From the NCBI GenBank assembly GCA_905250885.1, contig CAJNOQ010002124.1, positions 1 to 26,133 of the forward strand: 26,133 bases of DNA, read 5' to 3'. Position 1 is the first letter of the stretch. The number at the start of each line of letters is the position of its first letter. A program made the translations under genes and the position numbers. Source of the DNA: Didymodactylos carnosus. Lineage: Eukaryota > Rotifera > Eurotatoria > Philodinida > Philodinidae. The notes beneath the pieces are model-generated. The model searched no databases and had not been told where the DNA came from. It saw only the letters and a program-made list of their open reading frames with translations. Shown here piece by piece: positions 1 to 11,700 of this stretch.

Positions 1-160
1 GTAATCTCAATTAATCTGAAAAAAATCTTTTTCGAGATAAAAAATGTAAATTTTATTCGTTTCCTTTTTTTTACACACGACATCACACAAGAACAATTAA
101 AGTAAAAAAACGCGTGTCGATCAAATGTGTCGTTTAAAAAACTGAAATTATTTTTCCGAC

Positions 161-292
161 GTAATAGAAGCCCTTAATACACCTTCCACATCGATTCCTC
201 CAGAGGGGGCTTCTAATATGCGGGAGGCTTCTATTATGGGGGGGGGGGGGGGGGGTTGGGGTTGGGNTGAGGGGGGGGTGCGGGGGGGTTAG
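161..292. repeat. Short inverted/direct repeat followed by a G-rich tract with one N
   Basis: A GGCTTCTAATATG-like motif occurs twice in direct orientation (about 208-220 and 226-237). Its reverse complement TAATAGAAGCCC lies at 162-173. Next come 18 Gs in a row (238-255) and a run of TTGGGG- and GGGGTG-like text, with an ambiguous base at 267. The N and the homopolymer suggest an assembly or sequencing weak point. The G-tract could form G-quadruplexes. It does not match the bdelloid telomere unit TGTGGG. Confidence 0.6.
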
Positions 293-1967
293 GTATCTGA
301 CCAGTGGCCTGACCAGACAAACTGGACATCCTCTAAGGTTGTCTTCAGTTAGTTTATATCAATGTTTAGTTTTAACGGGGGTCTCCAGAAGAAATGATAT
401 TCATTATTTTTCAACATATTTATTCAACATTTGACGTTAAAATTCTTTAGTTATCAGCCACTTTTCTACAACACTTCTGCTGTGCCGAATTCTTTTCGTT
501 GTGCAAGTTAGGCACTTCCGGTGAAATTCGATCAAAAGTTAAACTTTTGAGATTGGATTTGTTTTATTTTGATCAAAAATGATTGTTTCATGTAATTCCA
601 TAATCGAAAGCTGTATGAACTTTTTTTTTCTCACATGATTAGAAGAAATAGCCAAATTCGACCGTTTTTTTAATCTGTTATCAAGGACTCAGTTTTGAGG
701 TTGTTAAGTCTGATTTAAACTGACTCTTTCATAGTCCAGCTGAAAGTACAGGAAGAAAAGGCTTTTCCACGTTTTAATACACATTAAACTGAGAGAAGAA
801 AGATTGTCTAAAAGAAAAGGGTTTATGAAGTCTGACATATTTACAACTTCCACAGTTTTTCATATAAAATTTTTCCCATACTTTGTACAAAAGAATTTTT
901 AGAAGGTTCTTGTACAGCATTTCCTGCTGTAGGTTTAAAAAGAAATTTAGCTCTGAGTGATCTACTGATGGAATATAAGATAAAGGAGAAATAATGAGAG
1001 TATTATTTCTTCCGAACTATTCATTATAATGTTCATATCACCAACCTGATCCGTTATCAATGACGGCTGCTGCCGCGATATCCATTGCTATTATGATAAT
1101 ATTTCTGTATAATCCTTTAAATTTCAAAATTATTAAGCTATCAGAAGGAAAGCGTTTGATTCTATATATAGACTATGAGTAACAGAATAACAAAGAACTT
1201 CTTTTCCTTTTCAAAAAAAAAAGGCAAACAAGTAGATGATACAGTGACTAAAATGGGCGTATTGAAAAACATACAATTCTTTTATCCACAAGTACATTTT
1301 AGACGTTCAAAAACATTCTTCTCTTTGTATACACGCAATGGAAAATTCGCCCAATGAAAAGTAAATTATTGACAAATCGAGAAAGCATCGGATTATTTTT
1401 TATCTTGGAAAATCGAAAAAGACAACTGTGAACAAGTTTAGTATCGTATTTGACTTTGACACTTTATATTTCTTGCCAGATTGCAGCAAACTGTAACTGA
1501 TTAAGTGAGAGTTTCGATAGATTGCTAAATTATTAACGATTTAATGGGCAAGTACTATTTGAAATGAAAAAAAGAACAGTTTACAGAAACAGCGAATATG
1601 TTTTCAAATTTAATCACGTTTGGCTAAAATTGTGAATGAAGATGATGGGTAAAAAGGTTATTTTTCAAAAGCACTTACGATTTGCTCTTCTACGTTTATC
1701 ATATGTGCGATTTTTGGAAAGACGGTCGAGTTTACCTATTATTTAAGTGTACACAACAACTGATATTTGACACTATTGCGTTTATTATATTCAACTATTT
1801 GTTTTAAGTAATTTTTAAAGGTGAAGCGAGGAAGGTGTCTGATTAAAATTTTATTATGATAATCTACAGTAAAAATAAGTCGAATGTATCAAAAATCACT
1901 CAACCTTTTCAACTAAATGTCTCATCTATAGTTTTTCTTTTCTCTTCGTTTTAGTCATTCACTTTCG
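293..1967. other. Non-coding stretch, no gene recognised
   Basis: AT-rich sequence with stops in all frames. The longest open frame (1175-1357, plus, 60 codons) has a lysine- and phenylalanine-rich composition typical of translated AT-rich DNA and shows no domain. I saw no tRNA, rRNA or long repeat here, only small hairpins such as the one around AAAGTTAAACTTT near 535-550. Confidence 0.6.
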
Positions 1968-3173
1968 AGTAGAGTAAGTTGGAGTAGTTCTGGGCAGCCT
2001 CTTTAATTTTCACAGTATTTTGAGCGGATCTCAAGCATTATTACTCGGGAAACGACAGTTCACAGGTGGACAGACGGAGACGGACATTTTTCTGTCTACT
2101 AATGTAAAAATCTTGTTAAAGTTCAATAAGATTAATTTGTATTCATCAGTTTCCAGAGAGCTCCTAGCAAATGTTCAGAATTATCCCACATGGGATAACT
2201 CTGAACAGTCCAGCCAAAATGGCTGGAAGAAAGTAAAAGAACATTTTTCAACGGCACAGTTTTAACTTTCTAATTAAAAACTATACTATCTTGTAGAGAC
2301 TTTTGAGCTGGATCTACCTTATAAATTGCTAGTCCTTTGCACATATTCTTGATTAATTAATTAGAAATTGCGAAAATAAAAGAACACTCGCTTTGTGGTC
2401 TTTTTCTTGTTTGAGGTAATTATGAACACTCAGCTATTTCTCAAGGGATAATACAGCCCGTGCAAATCATACAGGATAAACAACTTCCGCTGTCTTTTAG
2501 AAACCGATCTTGATACCATACTAACCGGCACAACTGTTCAGAACCATGAGCTCTATCATAGATGTAAAAATCCGATAAAAAAGTGTATTTTCACTGTTTC
2601 CTGTAAAGAATATAAATACTGTTGTTTTTGAACGGACTTTCGTCCATTAAAATTAAAAGAAAAATTAAATTAGAACCTTAATTGACAATCAGCTCACGAA
2701 TAAGTTCAACTTTTCATAAAACCTCGTACAATTCTTTTTGATTGATGTAACATGAAGAGAATGGACGTCAGCTGATTGTCAATACGTGTGATTTACACGG
2801 ACTGTATTATCCCATGAGAAATAGCTGAGTGTTCATAATTACCTCAGACAAGAAAAAGACCACAAAGCGAGTGTTCTTTTATTTTCGCAATTTCTAATTA
2901 ATTAATCAGGAATATGTCCAAAGGACTAGCAATTTACAAGGTAGATCGAGCTCAAAATTCTCTACAAGATGGTATAGTTTTTAATTAGAAAGTTAAAACT
3001 TTGCCGTTGAAAAAAGTTCGTTTACTTTCTTCCAGTCATTTTGGCTGAACTGTCCAGAATTACTCCAACAAGACACACTGACTGTCCATAATTATGGCAC
3101 ACTTGCTTCTGGTACGCTCAAAGTGCTATGAAAGTTAAAGAGGCTGTGCAGAATTACCCCAACTTACTCTACT
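1968..3173. repeat. 1.2 kb foldback element (long inverted repeat, MITE-like)
   Basis: The left arm (1968-2472) and right arm (2786-3173) are reverse complements of each other at high identity. Both outer ends begin AGTAGAGTAAGTTGG. The left arm carries about 120 bp more, including a 34-bp near-perfect palindrome at 2173-2206 built around TTATCCCACATGGGATAA. That palindrome resembles the element's own terminal motif (GGGGTAATTCTG), so a nested copy is likely. The interior (2473-2785) codes for nothing recognisable. It holds a second inner inverted pair, TTGACAATCAGCT at 2681 and its complement near 2769. I found no convincing target-site duplication. The 81-codon frame at 2020-2265 lies within the arm and is not a gene. 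Confidence 0.9.
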
Positions 3174-3631
3174 ATTATTTTTTTTATTAAAGAAAGAAAA
3201 GATTGAAAAAGCTTTTTGGTATTTGTTTTTTATATAAATTTTTTTATTTCAATGAAATACAAAACAAATCGAGACAATTGTCACATTACATTTTTGGTAT
3301 TTCTTTCGTACTCAATTCATAGTTTAGGAGAGAACTTTGTTTCAGCAAGTAATATGTTCGCATAAAGTAGTTTACTACACGTAAGAAGTGTTATATTTAT
3401 TTATTTTGCGAGAAAGGATTTTCTAAATCTCTATAAACAACTTTCTCCCACACGATAGATGCATGAAAGTAAAAGAAAGTGAAACATAAAGCCTCGAATT
3501 TATCATCCAGAATAAGGATATTCACTAGCCTTTTATCCTATTCTGAACGTCCGATGTTAACTCTTTCTAAATCGTCGTTCAGTTATATTTGTAGAGTAAA
3601 TAATTATTGGTTTAATTAACGAGTATCTTAT
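3174..3631. promoter_or_regulatory. 5' flank of the dehydrogenase gene
   Basis: AT-rich sequence between the foldback element and the ATG at 3632. Any promoter must lie here or inside the foldback. A possible 3' splice acceptor (TTATATTTGTAG, ending at 3594) lies 37 nt before the ATG and could serve as a trans-splice site, but it is weaker than the acceptors at the other genes. No TATA-box position can be fixed. Confidence 0.3.
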
Positions 3632-4588
3632 ATGAAAGAACGTATTGTAATAATCAATCCTGTATACAAGGATTTATCTCTCGAGCATGAGATATTAGCA
3701 CCGAGCAATTATGAACTAGTTGTTGCGAATGTGCATTCTCCTAATGAGTTAGTATCCATGATGTCAGATGCTGTAGCATTGATGACAGTCGATGTGCCCA
3801 TCAATGGTGAACTTGTTTCTCAACTATCTCATTGCCGAGTAGTTTCACGAATGGGTGTGGGTTTTGATTGTATCGATGTTAAAGGGTGCCGTCAACACAA
3901 CGTTGAAGTGTGTTATGTACCTGATTATGGTACAGAAGATGTGGCGAATCATGCAATTGCTTTACTATTCTCAGCTCATCGTCGATTACTGACTTATCAT
4001 CGTTCAATAACTAACGGTATATGGGATTATAAGGTTGGAGGACAATTACATAATTTGAATGAATTAAAGTTGGGCGTAATAGGATTAGGAAGAATAGGAT
4101 CGAATTTTGCTAAAAAGATGAAAATTTTTGTCAAAGATATTTATGGTTACGATCCGTTTATTTCAAACGAGAAGATACGAGAACAAAATATTCATCCAAG
4201 CTCCACCGATGAAATATTTTCAGAATGTGACATTATTTCATTACATATTCCGTTAACTGAGAAAAATTATCATTTCATTTCATCAGCTACTATTGCAAAA
4301 ATGAAACGTCAACCAATTTTTATTAACGTAAGTCGTGGAGGTTTAGTTGATACGACAGCTCTCATTGTTGGCTTGAAAACTGGACAAATATCTTATGCTT
4401 GTCTTGATGTGTTAGAAGATGAATCGAATATTAATCAAGAATTAATCAAATTAGAAAATGTCCTTTTAACACCACATGCTGCTTGGTATTCAATTGAAGC
4501 TGAAAAACAACTACGAACAAAAGCCATAACAGATGTTCTACGAGTATTGAATGGTCAAAAGCCAGTTTATCCTGTTCCAAACGAATAA
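3632..4588 (+). CDS. D-isomer-specific 2-hydroxyacid dehydrogenase, CtBP-like subfamily
   Basis: A 318-aa single-exon protein predicted to interconvert a 2-hydroxyacid and a 2-oxoacid with NAD(H), probably in the cytosol. The N-terminal substrate domain (about 1-100) contains SRMGVGFDCIDV (72-83) and VPDYGTEDVANHAIALL (96-112), both typical of the CtBP_dh group. The Rossmann domain (about 101-285) has the dinucleotide loop GLGRIG (151-156) with the acidic residue D174 downstream. The expected catalytic trio is present: Arg235 in NVSRGGLVD, an acidic residue in the DVLEDE motif (E264), and His282 in TPHAAW. Length matches bacterial members (310-330 aa) and is shorter than animal CtBP co-repressors. 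There is no intron, unlike the neighbouring genes. Bacterial origin by horizontal transfer is plausible but is inference. The exact substrate cannot be told. The start is the only ATG that gives the complete first beta strand. Confidence 0.93.
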   Translation: MKERIVIINPVYKDLSLEHEILAPSNYELVVANVHSPNELVSMMSDAVALMTVDVPINGELVSQLSHCRVVSRMGVGFDCIDVKGCRQHNVEVCYVPDYGTEDVANHAIALLFSAHRRLLTYHRSITNGIWDYKVGGQLHNLNELKLGVIGLGRIGSNFAKKMKIFVKDIYGYDPFISNEKIREQNIHPSSTDEIFSECDIISLHIPLTEKNYHFISSATIAKMKRQPIFINVSRGGLVDTTALIVGLKTGQISYACLDVLEDESNINQELIKLENVLLTPHAAWYSIEAEKQLRTKAITDVLRVLNGQKPVYPVPNE

Positions 4589-4666
4589 CACTGATCTTCA
4601 TTAAAATTTGTTGGATTGTAACGTATTAGGTTTTTTAATATGTCAAATGAATCAGCAGGTGTCTTC

Positions 4667-4672
4667 AATAAA
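4667..4672 (+). terminator. Candidate polyadenylation signal of the dehydrogenase gene
   Basis: A canonical AATAAA lies 79 nt after the stop codon, within CTTCAATAAAAAAATTAA. It is the first such hexamer downstream, so it is a reasonable 3' end for the transcript. Confidence 0.5.
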
Positions 4673-6968
4673 AAAATTAATGCTTTAATTCTCGTTGGAA
4701 AATCAGCGAACAAAATCACATTTCTACCGAGGTAACTTATGCGTTAATTACAATAATCAAGTTCAATTTTTAGTAAACCCACATATTTTACATTTTTGAT
4801 ATTTTTTCTGAACTGATTATGTGAGTTCTTTCAACGCGAACGAAGTTGGAAGAAACGAATTTACTATTATTGTCTTTCATGTTTTCATGCTCATGAACGT
4901 GTCTTTGAAATTTTCTTGAATAATCAATGTGTTACAATTATCACATACTGTGCTTTTGATTAATTCTTTTATTCATCGCACTGGATATGTAAAAATGTTT
5001 ACTGGGAAGGAGTAGTAACAAACAGATAAAAAGTTTTTATATGTACAATAGTAATTATTAATAATTATCTTTTAGCCACACACACACACACACACCCCGT
5101 TTGTCAAAAAGGAAGTTTGGAAACTACACAGCCGATCCGCACGAAACTTACAGGAAAGATTGGCCATGTTATGGTAAAGATTTAAAGGTTATATCTATTG
5201 CCATTTAGGAGATGTCGCTGAGTAGTAATTAAATTCGAACGTTTGAGCGTCTGTTTTGAACGAGTTTTCCAGAAGCCCTACAAAATAAAAAATGGCTTTT
5301 TTGCACTTGTATTGCATAAGCACATACACGTGCCGCACATGGCCGCGCACATGTTCATTAGATCCGCCATGATCGATAACCCGTAGCAAAATATCAACAA
5401 ATTATTTAACGTTCAAACAGTTTTTAAGTAAAATGCATTTAACAGGATCAAAATTTATTTTGGGTTTTTCTTAAGACTGTTTTTTAGCTTAAGCTTTTAG
5501 CTTAACTTAGACAACACCTATAGATAGAAGTTGACAGAGTCCGATTTTTAAATTATGCTTCTATTATTTATAGAAATGAGGATTTCTGAGAAACCTTCCA
5601 AGGATTTTTCGGATTTTAAAGTTCCATTAAGCACCAGAAATCAGTAATTAATAAATTCAACAATCCGGCTATGTCAACTCCTAGGCAGAGGTGTTTGCTG
5701 CAAAACAAAAACAGCCCGAACTCTCCATCATTTACCTGGAATGAGAATTTCTGTACGTGGTAGACGCCTATTTTTGGCCCTTGTTGTGGTGCCCTCTCAC
5801 GAACAGTTGCAAGTGACGCCAAAAAACAAATTTTGTTACCACACTTTGACACAGTCAACATTCCCTGAAAGTTTGGTTCAGATCAGACCTACCTGGGCTG
5901 AGATAGATTTCTGACCAGAGGAAGAGGGGCTTAAGGATTATCAGAGTTCTCCTCTCAGATAACAGTTAGAGAGCTCAGGTTGGTCTTAAACTATATGGGA
6001 ATGACGTAATAGAGCCGATTTTTTGAAATTTTTCTTCGTTTCCTTGAAAAAACTGTTTTACCTGGAAAATCGTTCTGACCTTCTGTTACGGAAAAATCTG
6101 GCGATCCGTGTTCTTGCCTGAGCGAAAAAACAGTTTCGAGAAAAATACAAGGTACTTTTTTTCCTCTGAAAACTGCTTCTCTTTTGGTTTGTTTCGTTTC
6201 CTAAAAGTTTTGTGGAGTTCTCTATAGATTTTGGACCTCGATGATCCGGATGAACTTAAAGTCACACATGTGTCGCATACGCGTATGTATGCGTAAAAGT
6301 TTTTTTTCACAACAATATTTTTTTAATTTATAAAGCATGCTATAGATACATTTTCATAGAGGTTTTAGAAAAAAATTTGTGAAAAATTACTGAAATGCGT
6401 CTTCAATCGAATAAAAATTAAAGCATTTGAAAGAAGACACTTGGAGCTATCTTACCATGTACTTTACTCAAAATGGTATTTTTTGACAGGAGAGGACTCT
6501 TAAAGGTTAAGAGTCTTTAAGAGTTTTTAATTTATACATAAAAATGAAAAAAAATGATGAGTGATTTCTGTACCTCTGTTTGCCGTTATGATTATCTCTA
6601 TTAACAAAGTTTTCAATAAAATGTCACATATTATGTACATGTCGATATATTTTAGTGAACAATAATTTCCCTGTTGAATTCTGTAAAAAGATGTTATAAA
6701 GTTGTTTGAAAAGATATAAATATTATACTCAATCTATTCTTTACGTTTTATCTTTTAATGTGTGAAAACAGTAGAAGATATAATACAAAGGTAAACAATA
6801 AGTACGCACACATATACAGATGCATGAAAAATATAAGTACACTTTAACCTTAACTGAATTTGATCCTTCTGTTTCATTGACAAGAAGTTGTTCTCATTTC
6901 ATTATAAAAAGAAGATATGCCAAGATTTTAAACAAATAGTCGAACTATCCTATCTTTTGTCATTAGTT
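4673..6968. other. 2.3 kb intergenic stretch without a recognised gene
   Basis: Stops occur in every frame. The open frames at 5195-5389, 5616-5861 and 6086-6310 (all minus) show no domain. A block at about 5097-5400, directly after the CA microsatellite, is less AT-rich than its surroundings (for example ACGTGCCGCACATGGCC near 5328) and may be an old repeat. Small palindromes sit near 6265-6292 (CACATGTG and CATACGCGTATG). No tRNA was seen. Confidence 0.5.
5077..5095. repeat. CA dinucleotide microsatellite
   Basis: About nine CA units in a row, followed by CCCCGTTTG. A microsatellite directly abutting a more GC-rich block is sometimes the tail of a short transposon copy. Here that is only a suggestion. 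Confidence 0.9.
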
Positions 6969-6980
6969 TATTTTTTACAG
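6969..6980 (+). promoter_or_regulatory. 3' splice acceptor just upstream of the oxygenase ATG (candidate trans-splice site)
   Basis: The tract TTATTTTTTACAG ends at 6980, seven bases before the ATG at 6988. It has the pyrimidine run and CAG of a strong acceptor. It could receive a spliced leader, or close a 5'-UTR intron whose donor might be GTAAACA near 6790. Confidence 0.5.
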
Positions 6981-6987
6981 TTCATAC

Positions 6988-7887
6988 ATGTACAAAATGA
7001 AATTATTTACAAGAAACATGACGATTTTTAAATGCTATTACCATTATCGTCGTCATTCTCATACGTTAATTAATTATACAGAATATCCATTTCATGAACC
7101 AAATTCTTCCGCATATCAATCATTAGTTAAACGATGTAGACAATCATTTAAAACTACTGGTTGTTGTTATTTACCAAATTTTATATCAAACAAGACATTA
7201 GAAACGATATTAAATGAAATTACTGAATGGTTAAATAAATATGGTGATAGAGTATTTCATTCCTATGAATTACATAATTTACATTTGCAGGAAACAACGA
7301 ACACTGATGAAGAACAACAAAGTAAGAGAAATTCTAATCTTCCATCGTTTCTCTGTAAAACTAGCTAAAAAAAGAAAATCTTTTTATTTTTAGAATCAAG
7401 TAAAACAGTTATTGCCTATGATCAAATTCCTACAACATCGTTACTTCATCAAATATATCAATATAATCCATTAACAGAATTTATTCGTCAAATAACTACT
7501 CCTGAAACAAAATTATATCGTAGTAGAGATGAAATGGGTGCAATGTATGTTAATATTTACGAAAAAGGAAATCAACTTAATTGGCATTATGATAATTCAC
7601 ATTTTTTTGTTAATTTATTATTGAAACAACCATCCGATGAAGGAATATTTGAATATAAAATACAAAATGATAAAATTATTAGTCGAAATGATTTTGAAGC
7701 ACGTGGTTTAACCATATTTCATGGTAGTCAATATAGACATCGTGTTACAGAAATTAAATCTCCAAAAAAAGAACGTATCAATGCCATTTTTACATATGCT
7801 ACTATATCTGATCATAAACTCAATGATTATATACATAAAAAATTCTTTGGTCGAATACAAAAATGGGACATCAACGATGAATATTAG
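6988..7887 (+). CDS. Fe(II)/2-oxoglutarate-dependent oxygenase, HalD/ArpA-like
   Basis: Two exons, 6988-7321 and 7394-7887, joined across a 72-bp GTAAGA...TAG intron. Together they give 828 nt and 275 aa. Members of this family use 2-oxoglutarate and O2 to oxidise a substrate, in bacteria often free amino acids. The double-stranded beta-helix is in exon 2. The iron ligands are His176 and Asp178 in NWHYDNS and His227 in YRHRVTEI, and Arg239 in ERINAIF is the expected 2-oxoglutarate anchor. The segment MGAMYVNIYEKGNQLNWHYD and the downstream FVNLLL and GIFEY match the HalD/ArpA pattern as I recall it. Because the acidic iron ligand is present, it should hydroxylate rather than halogenate. The substrate is unknown. 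Lower ATGs at 6997 and 7018 are alternative starts; the first 30 residues are basic and could be a mitochondrial presequence. Prokaryotic or fungal ancestry with a later-gained intron is inference. Confidence 0.85.
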
Positions 7888-8700
7888 AGAATTTTTCTTA
7901 CATAAGATAAGAGAGATATACTATTATTTTTAATTATCAATTTGTACAAATAATCATTAATTTAGTTCAGATGTGTTAATTACATTTTTTTTTAATCTCT
8001 AATGCGTTTATAACGCAATTATATTTTTTTTTATTGAAACAAAACACAAAACGACATCTAAGAGCAAGATAAAGAGAAATAGAACACGAAACAAAAAATA
8101 AGCTTTCTTCTATCTAACAGCGAATAATAGCAAATGTAAAAGACAAAATATCAGAAATCTTTTTTCTTATCATCTTTTTTTAGATTATCAATACACCAAA
8201 ATAACACAAATATAAAAATAGTATATCAAAGCCACATAAATGAAAAGGTATTTTTCAGTGTATAAAACAAATTCAAAAAGACTCTATCTCTCATATAAAC
8301 ATCAATTTAGATAACAAATAGAGGATACATTTTTTATCAATATTTTTTTATCAACAAAATAGAAAATTCACTGTTTTTCATTTCACAAAAAAACACAAGA
8401 GTATCGTGTTCAACAATTTTCTTCTCCATTCATCCAACTCATCAAAAGCATTCATATAATTTGAGAGAATAAAGTATTAGCTACTCAAAACAGATTTTTC
8501 AATGTGACACCAATTTCTTTTCAATTCTTATTTAAATGGTAATTTTTCTTGTCTGCTTCAAACTTACGTCGACTAGAAAAGAAGGATCAGGAGATTTTTC
8601 TGAGAATATACTGGAAATTTGACTATCAATTTCAATTCTTTGACATTTATACGAGTCTATATCTGAATACTCTGACTAATGATTGAAAAAAAAACATCAG
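7888..8700. other. Spacer between two convergent genes
   Basis: About 0.8 kb of very AT-rich DNA between the oxygenase stop (+) and the ABCA stop (-). It must hold both 3' UTRs. No open frame, repeat or RNA gene is visible. A clear AATAAA for the oxygenase was not found near its stop; AATAAT-like variants occur. Confidence 0.5.
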
Positions 8701-11700
8701 TTAAACGGTGTATATAGGTTCAACACTAATTTGTTTATGTTGAAATGATAAAAAGACTTGTTCTAGTGTCGTTTGTTGAATTGAATAGGTTTCAATTGTT
8801 CCTAATTGTTTCATATGTTCCATTAACTGAAATATTGAACTTAATTTGATTCGTTGAGGACATTGGAATTCATTTTTCTCTTTAATTATAATATCCAAAT
8901 TACTTGTATTAACATTCGTTAATAATTCTTGAATAGTTTGTGATGATTTTACTTTGACTGTATAACCTTGACCAAATTTTGTTTTTAAATGTTGAATTGA
9001 ACCTAAAATATGAACAAAAAATTGATCGATTAAAAATCTCAAGAGAAATAAACATGTATTATTTGAAATATGAATAATGAATATTTGTTAAACTTACCTA
9101 AACAGCTAAATTGTCCATTAAGCATAATACCTAATCTTTGACATAATTGTTCACATTCTATCATTGAATGTGAAGAGAGAACAATTGACGTTTGTTCTGG
9201 CCGTTTTTCCAGTATCTGTCGAACATGATTTCGTATATATGGATCAATTTTTGCCGTTGGCTCATCAAATAATAACAATGATGGACTTCCCAAAAGCGAA
9301 ATTGCCAAATGAAGACGACGTCGAGTACCACCGGATAATTGATGGATATATTTTGAGGAATGTTTTTCTAAGAGAAATTGTTTCAACATTGTTTGACATA
9401 CACGTGATATATTTGAACGTGGTATACCCCGAAGATGTGAGAAATATGAAAGACAATCAGAAATAGTTAAATAAGAGATATCAATATCATCTTGAGGACA
9501 ATAACCAAATGTTGGTGATAACATAGTCACAGAACCGGATGTTGGTGATAAATCATCGACTATTAAACGAAATGTTGTCGATTTCCCTGCCCCATTATAT
9601 CCTAATAGTCCAAAACATTGTCCATTTTTCACAGCAAATGTTAAATTATTTACAGCTGGTATGTTATGTTGATTATACATTTTAGTTAATTGTTTTACAA
9701 TTAAAGAATGTTCATGATCATTATTTTTATGAAGTGCCATTGTTCGATCATATTCATCTTTAACATCATTATCTTCATGTCCCTTAAACACATAATTTGA
9801 ATTTTGACGTTTTCTACTTCTTGCTGTATCAATAAATATTAATATGGCGAAATAGACGACGACTTGTACAACCATAATCAATGAATGAATGAAAATTTTA
9901 TAATTATATATTTCTAAATTCAACAATCTACCCACGGTCATATCACTAAACATACATTTACTACTTTTTTTAATACTTTCTCTTAATAATTCAATAATTA
10001 ATATCTGAACATTGACTTGAGGAAATAGAAGGACTAACAACCAACGAAACATTCTAAAAATTATTACCAATATTGTACCTATAATAGAGAAATAAAAGAG
10101 CAAATGAACAATATGAGAGAAATATTTAGAAATATCGACAAAGACTAGGAATTTTAAAAGTTTTAAATATTTGAATTTTTTTGTTTATAGTTAATAGTAC
10201 CATTCTCTTTATTCTTTTTCTCAATATATTTTTTTCCATGTTCTTACCTCGAATTAATCCAAAAAATAACTTAAAAATATTCAAAAAATGAATGAGAAAA
10301 AATATTAATAAAATAATCAATGCTCCAATTAAATCTCTTCGAAAAAGTTTTGTTAATAAATAAATAAATGGTAGTGTGACCACATAAAAAAGACATGAAT
10401 AGGCAAAATATTTTAACTGCAGTATAGTTTTAAACGATACTATTGAGAGTATATAGATAATTAATAACCATAGGAAACAAATAATTAAATCAAATGTGTA
10501 ATTTGTAAACCAGAAAACTGGAGAATAGAGACCATTAAGTAGTTGAAATGAATAAAAACTATTTCGACGTTCTCCAATTAAATATATAATTGGTAATAAT
10601 AAAATCAAATAGAACATTAATGCTTTGCCTTGTAAATAAATTGGTAAACTATGAACACACAATGCAAGGTCACTTTTAGTCAAATTGGAGAGTAAATCGT
10701 TGTCTTCTTCCATGTCAGAATAAAACGATTCATTTTTGCTCTTGGAATCGGTATAGGCGAGAGTAGTTTGAATAGAAGACAGAGATGAATTCATTAGATA
10801 TTTAACTAAAAGATTTGTGTAAATATCGATACCAAGTTGAAGTCGTTTCGGTGTTAAATGTTCAGAAAAGTATAATTGTATGCCCGATCGACTACGAATG
10901 GCCATATACAGATGAGAACGAGATGTTGAACGAAAATCTAAATTAAAAATAACAAATATCTTACTTATAGTATGTCTGTCATTCTGTCCAGTGTATTATA
11001 AAAAAAAAATTTTTGGTACTCACTTAATAAATAATTTTCAAATTCTTTTGGTGTATTAAAATTGATATATTGGTATTTAGGAAGTGTTTTTGAAATAAAA
11101 TCAATTTGATTTAAATATTCTTTCAGTTTTGTATCTTCAGGTGCATCGATAATAATTGTTTGCCGTTGTAAATCGAGTCCACTATAAACTGTTTTTAATT
11201 TTGGAATAATATTAACATTTTTTGGCATTATATTTGACCAATTTGTTAATATAAGTAACAAAATTATAAACACTAACAATATCCATTGACGACAAAATAC
11301 TTTTAAACGTTTAATAATTAAAGCGAATATTTGTTGAAAAATAAGGAAAAAGCCCCGATTCAACGGTTCACCACCAGTCTGATTATAAATTTCCTCAATT
11401 TGTTGTCGTTCTTGTTCTTCACCATCTTCAGTAGGTGATGCAGCTAAATATCAATATTTAGTTATACAATGGACATTTTAGATTACAGTAAGCCTGCAAC
11501 AGTTCGCGATTTCAAATTCCTCTAGGTGGAACTCTTTTTTAGTTCAAATTTATTGAATGGAAACTGTTTTCCAGTTCCGATCTATCAGTTCACGTTCATA
11601 CGAACAAGAAACAGCTCACCAGTTCTAGACTCCTTCGAATAAAATTACAGTTGTTTTTGAATGAGAACCAGTTGATATTTGTCTTTCTTGGTCTATTAGT

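Noticed and set aside
1175-1357. 60-codon open frame on the plus strand
   Set aside because: Composition is that of translated AT-rich DNA, with no domain, no splice context and no neighbouring exon.
2020-2265. 81-codon open frame on the plus strand
   Set aside because: It lies inside the left arm of the foldback element and is not preserved in the right arm.
5195-6310. Three minus-strand open frames of 64-81 codons
   Set aside because: No recognisable motif, no consistent phase or splice sites joining them, and no start context.
9164-9466. Plus-strand frame overlapping ABCA exon 9
   Set aside because: It is antisense to the conserved NBD2 exon; the minus-strand frame carries all the motifs.
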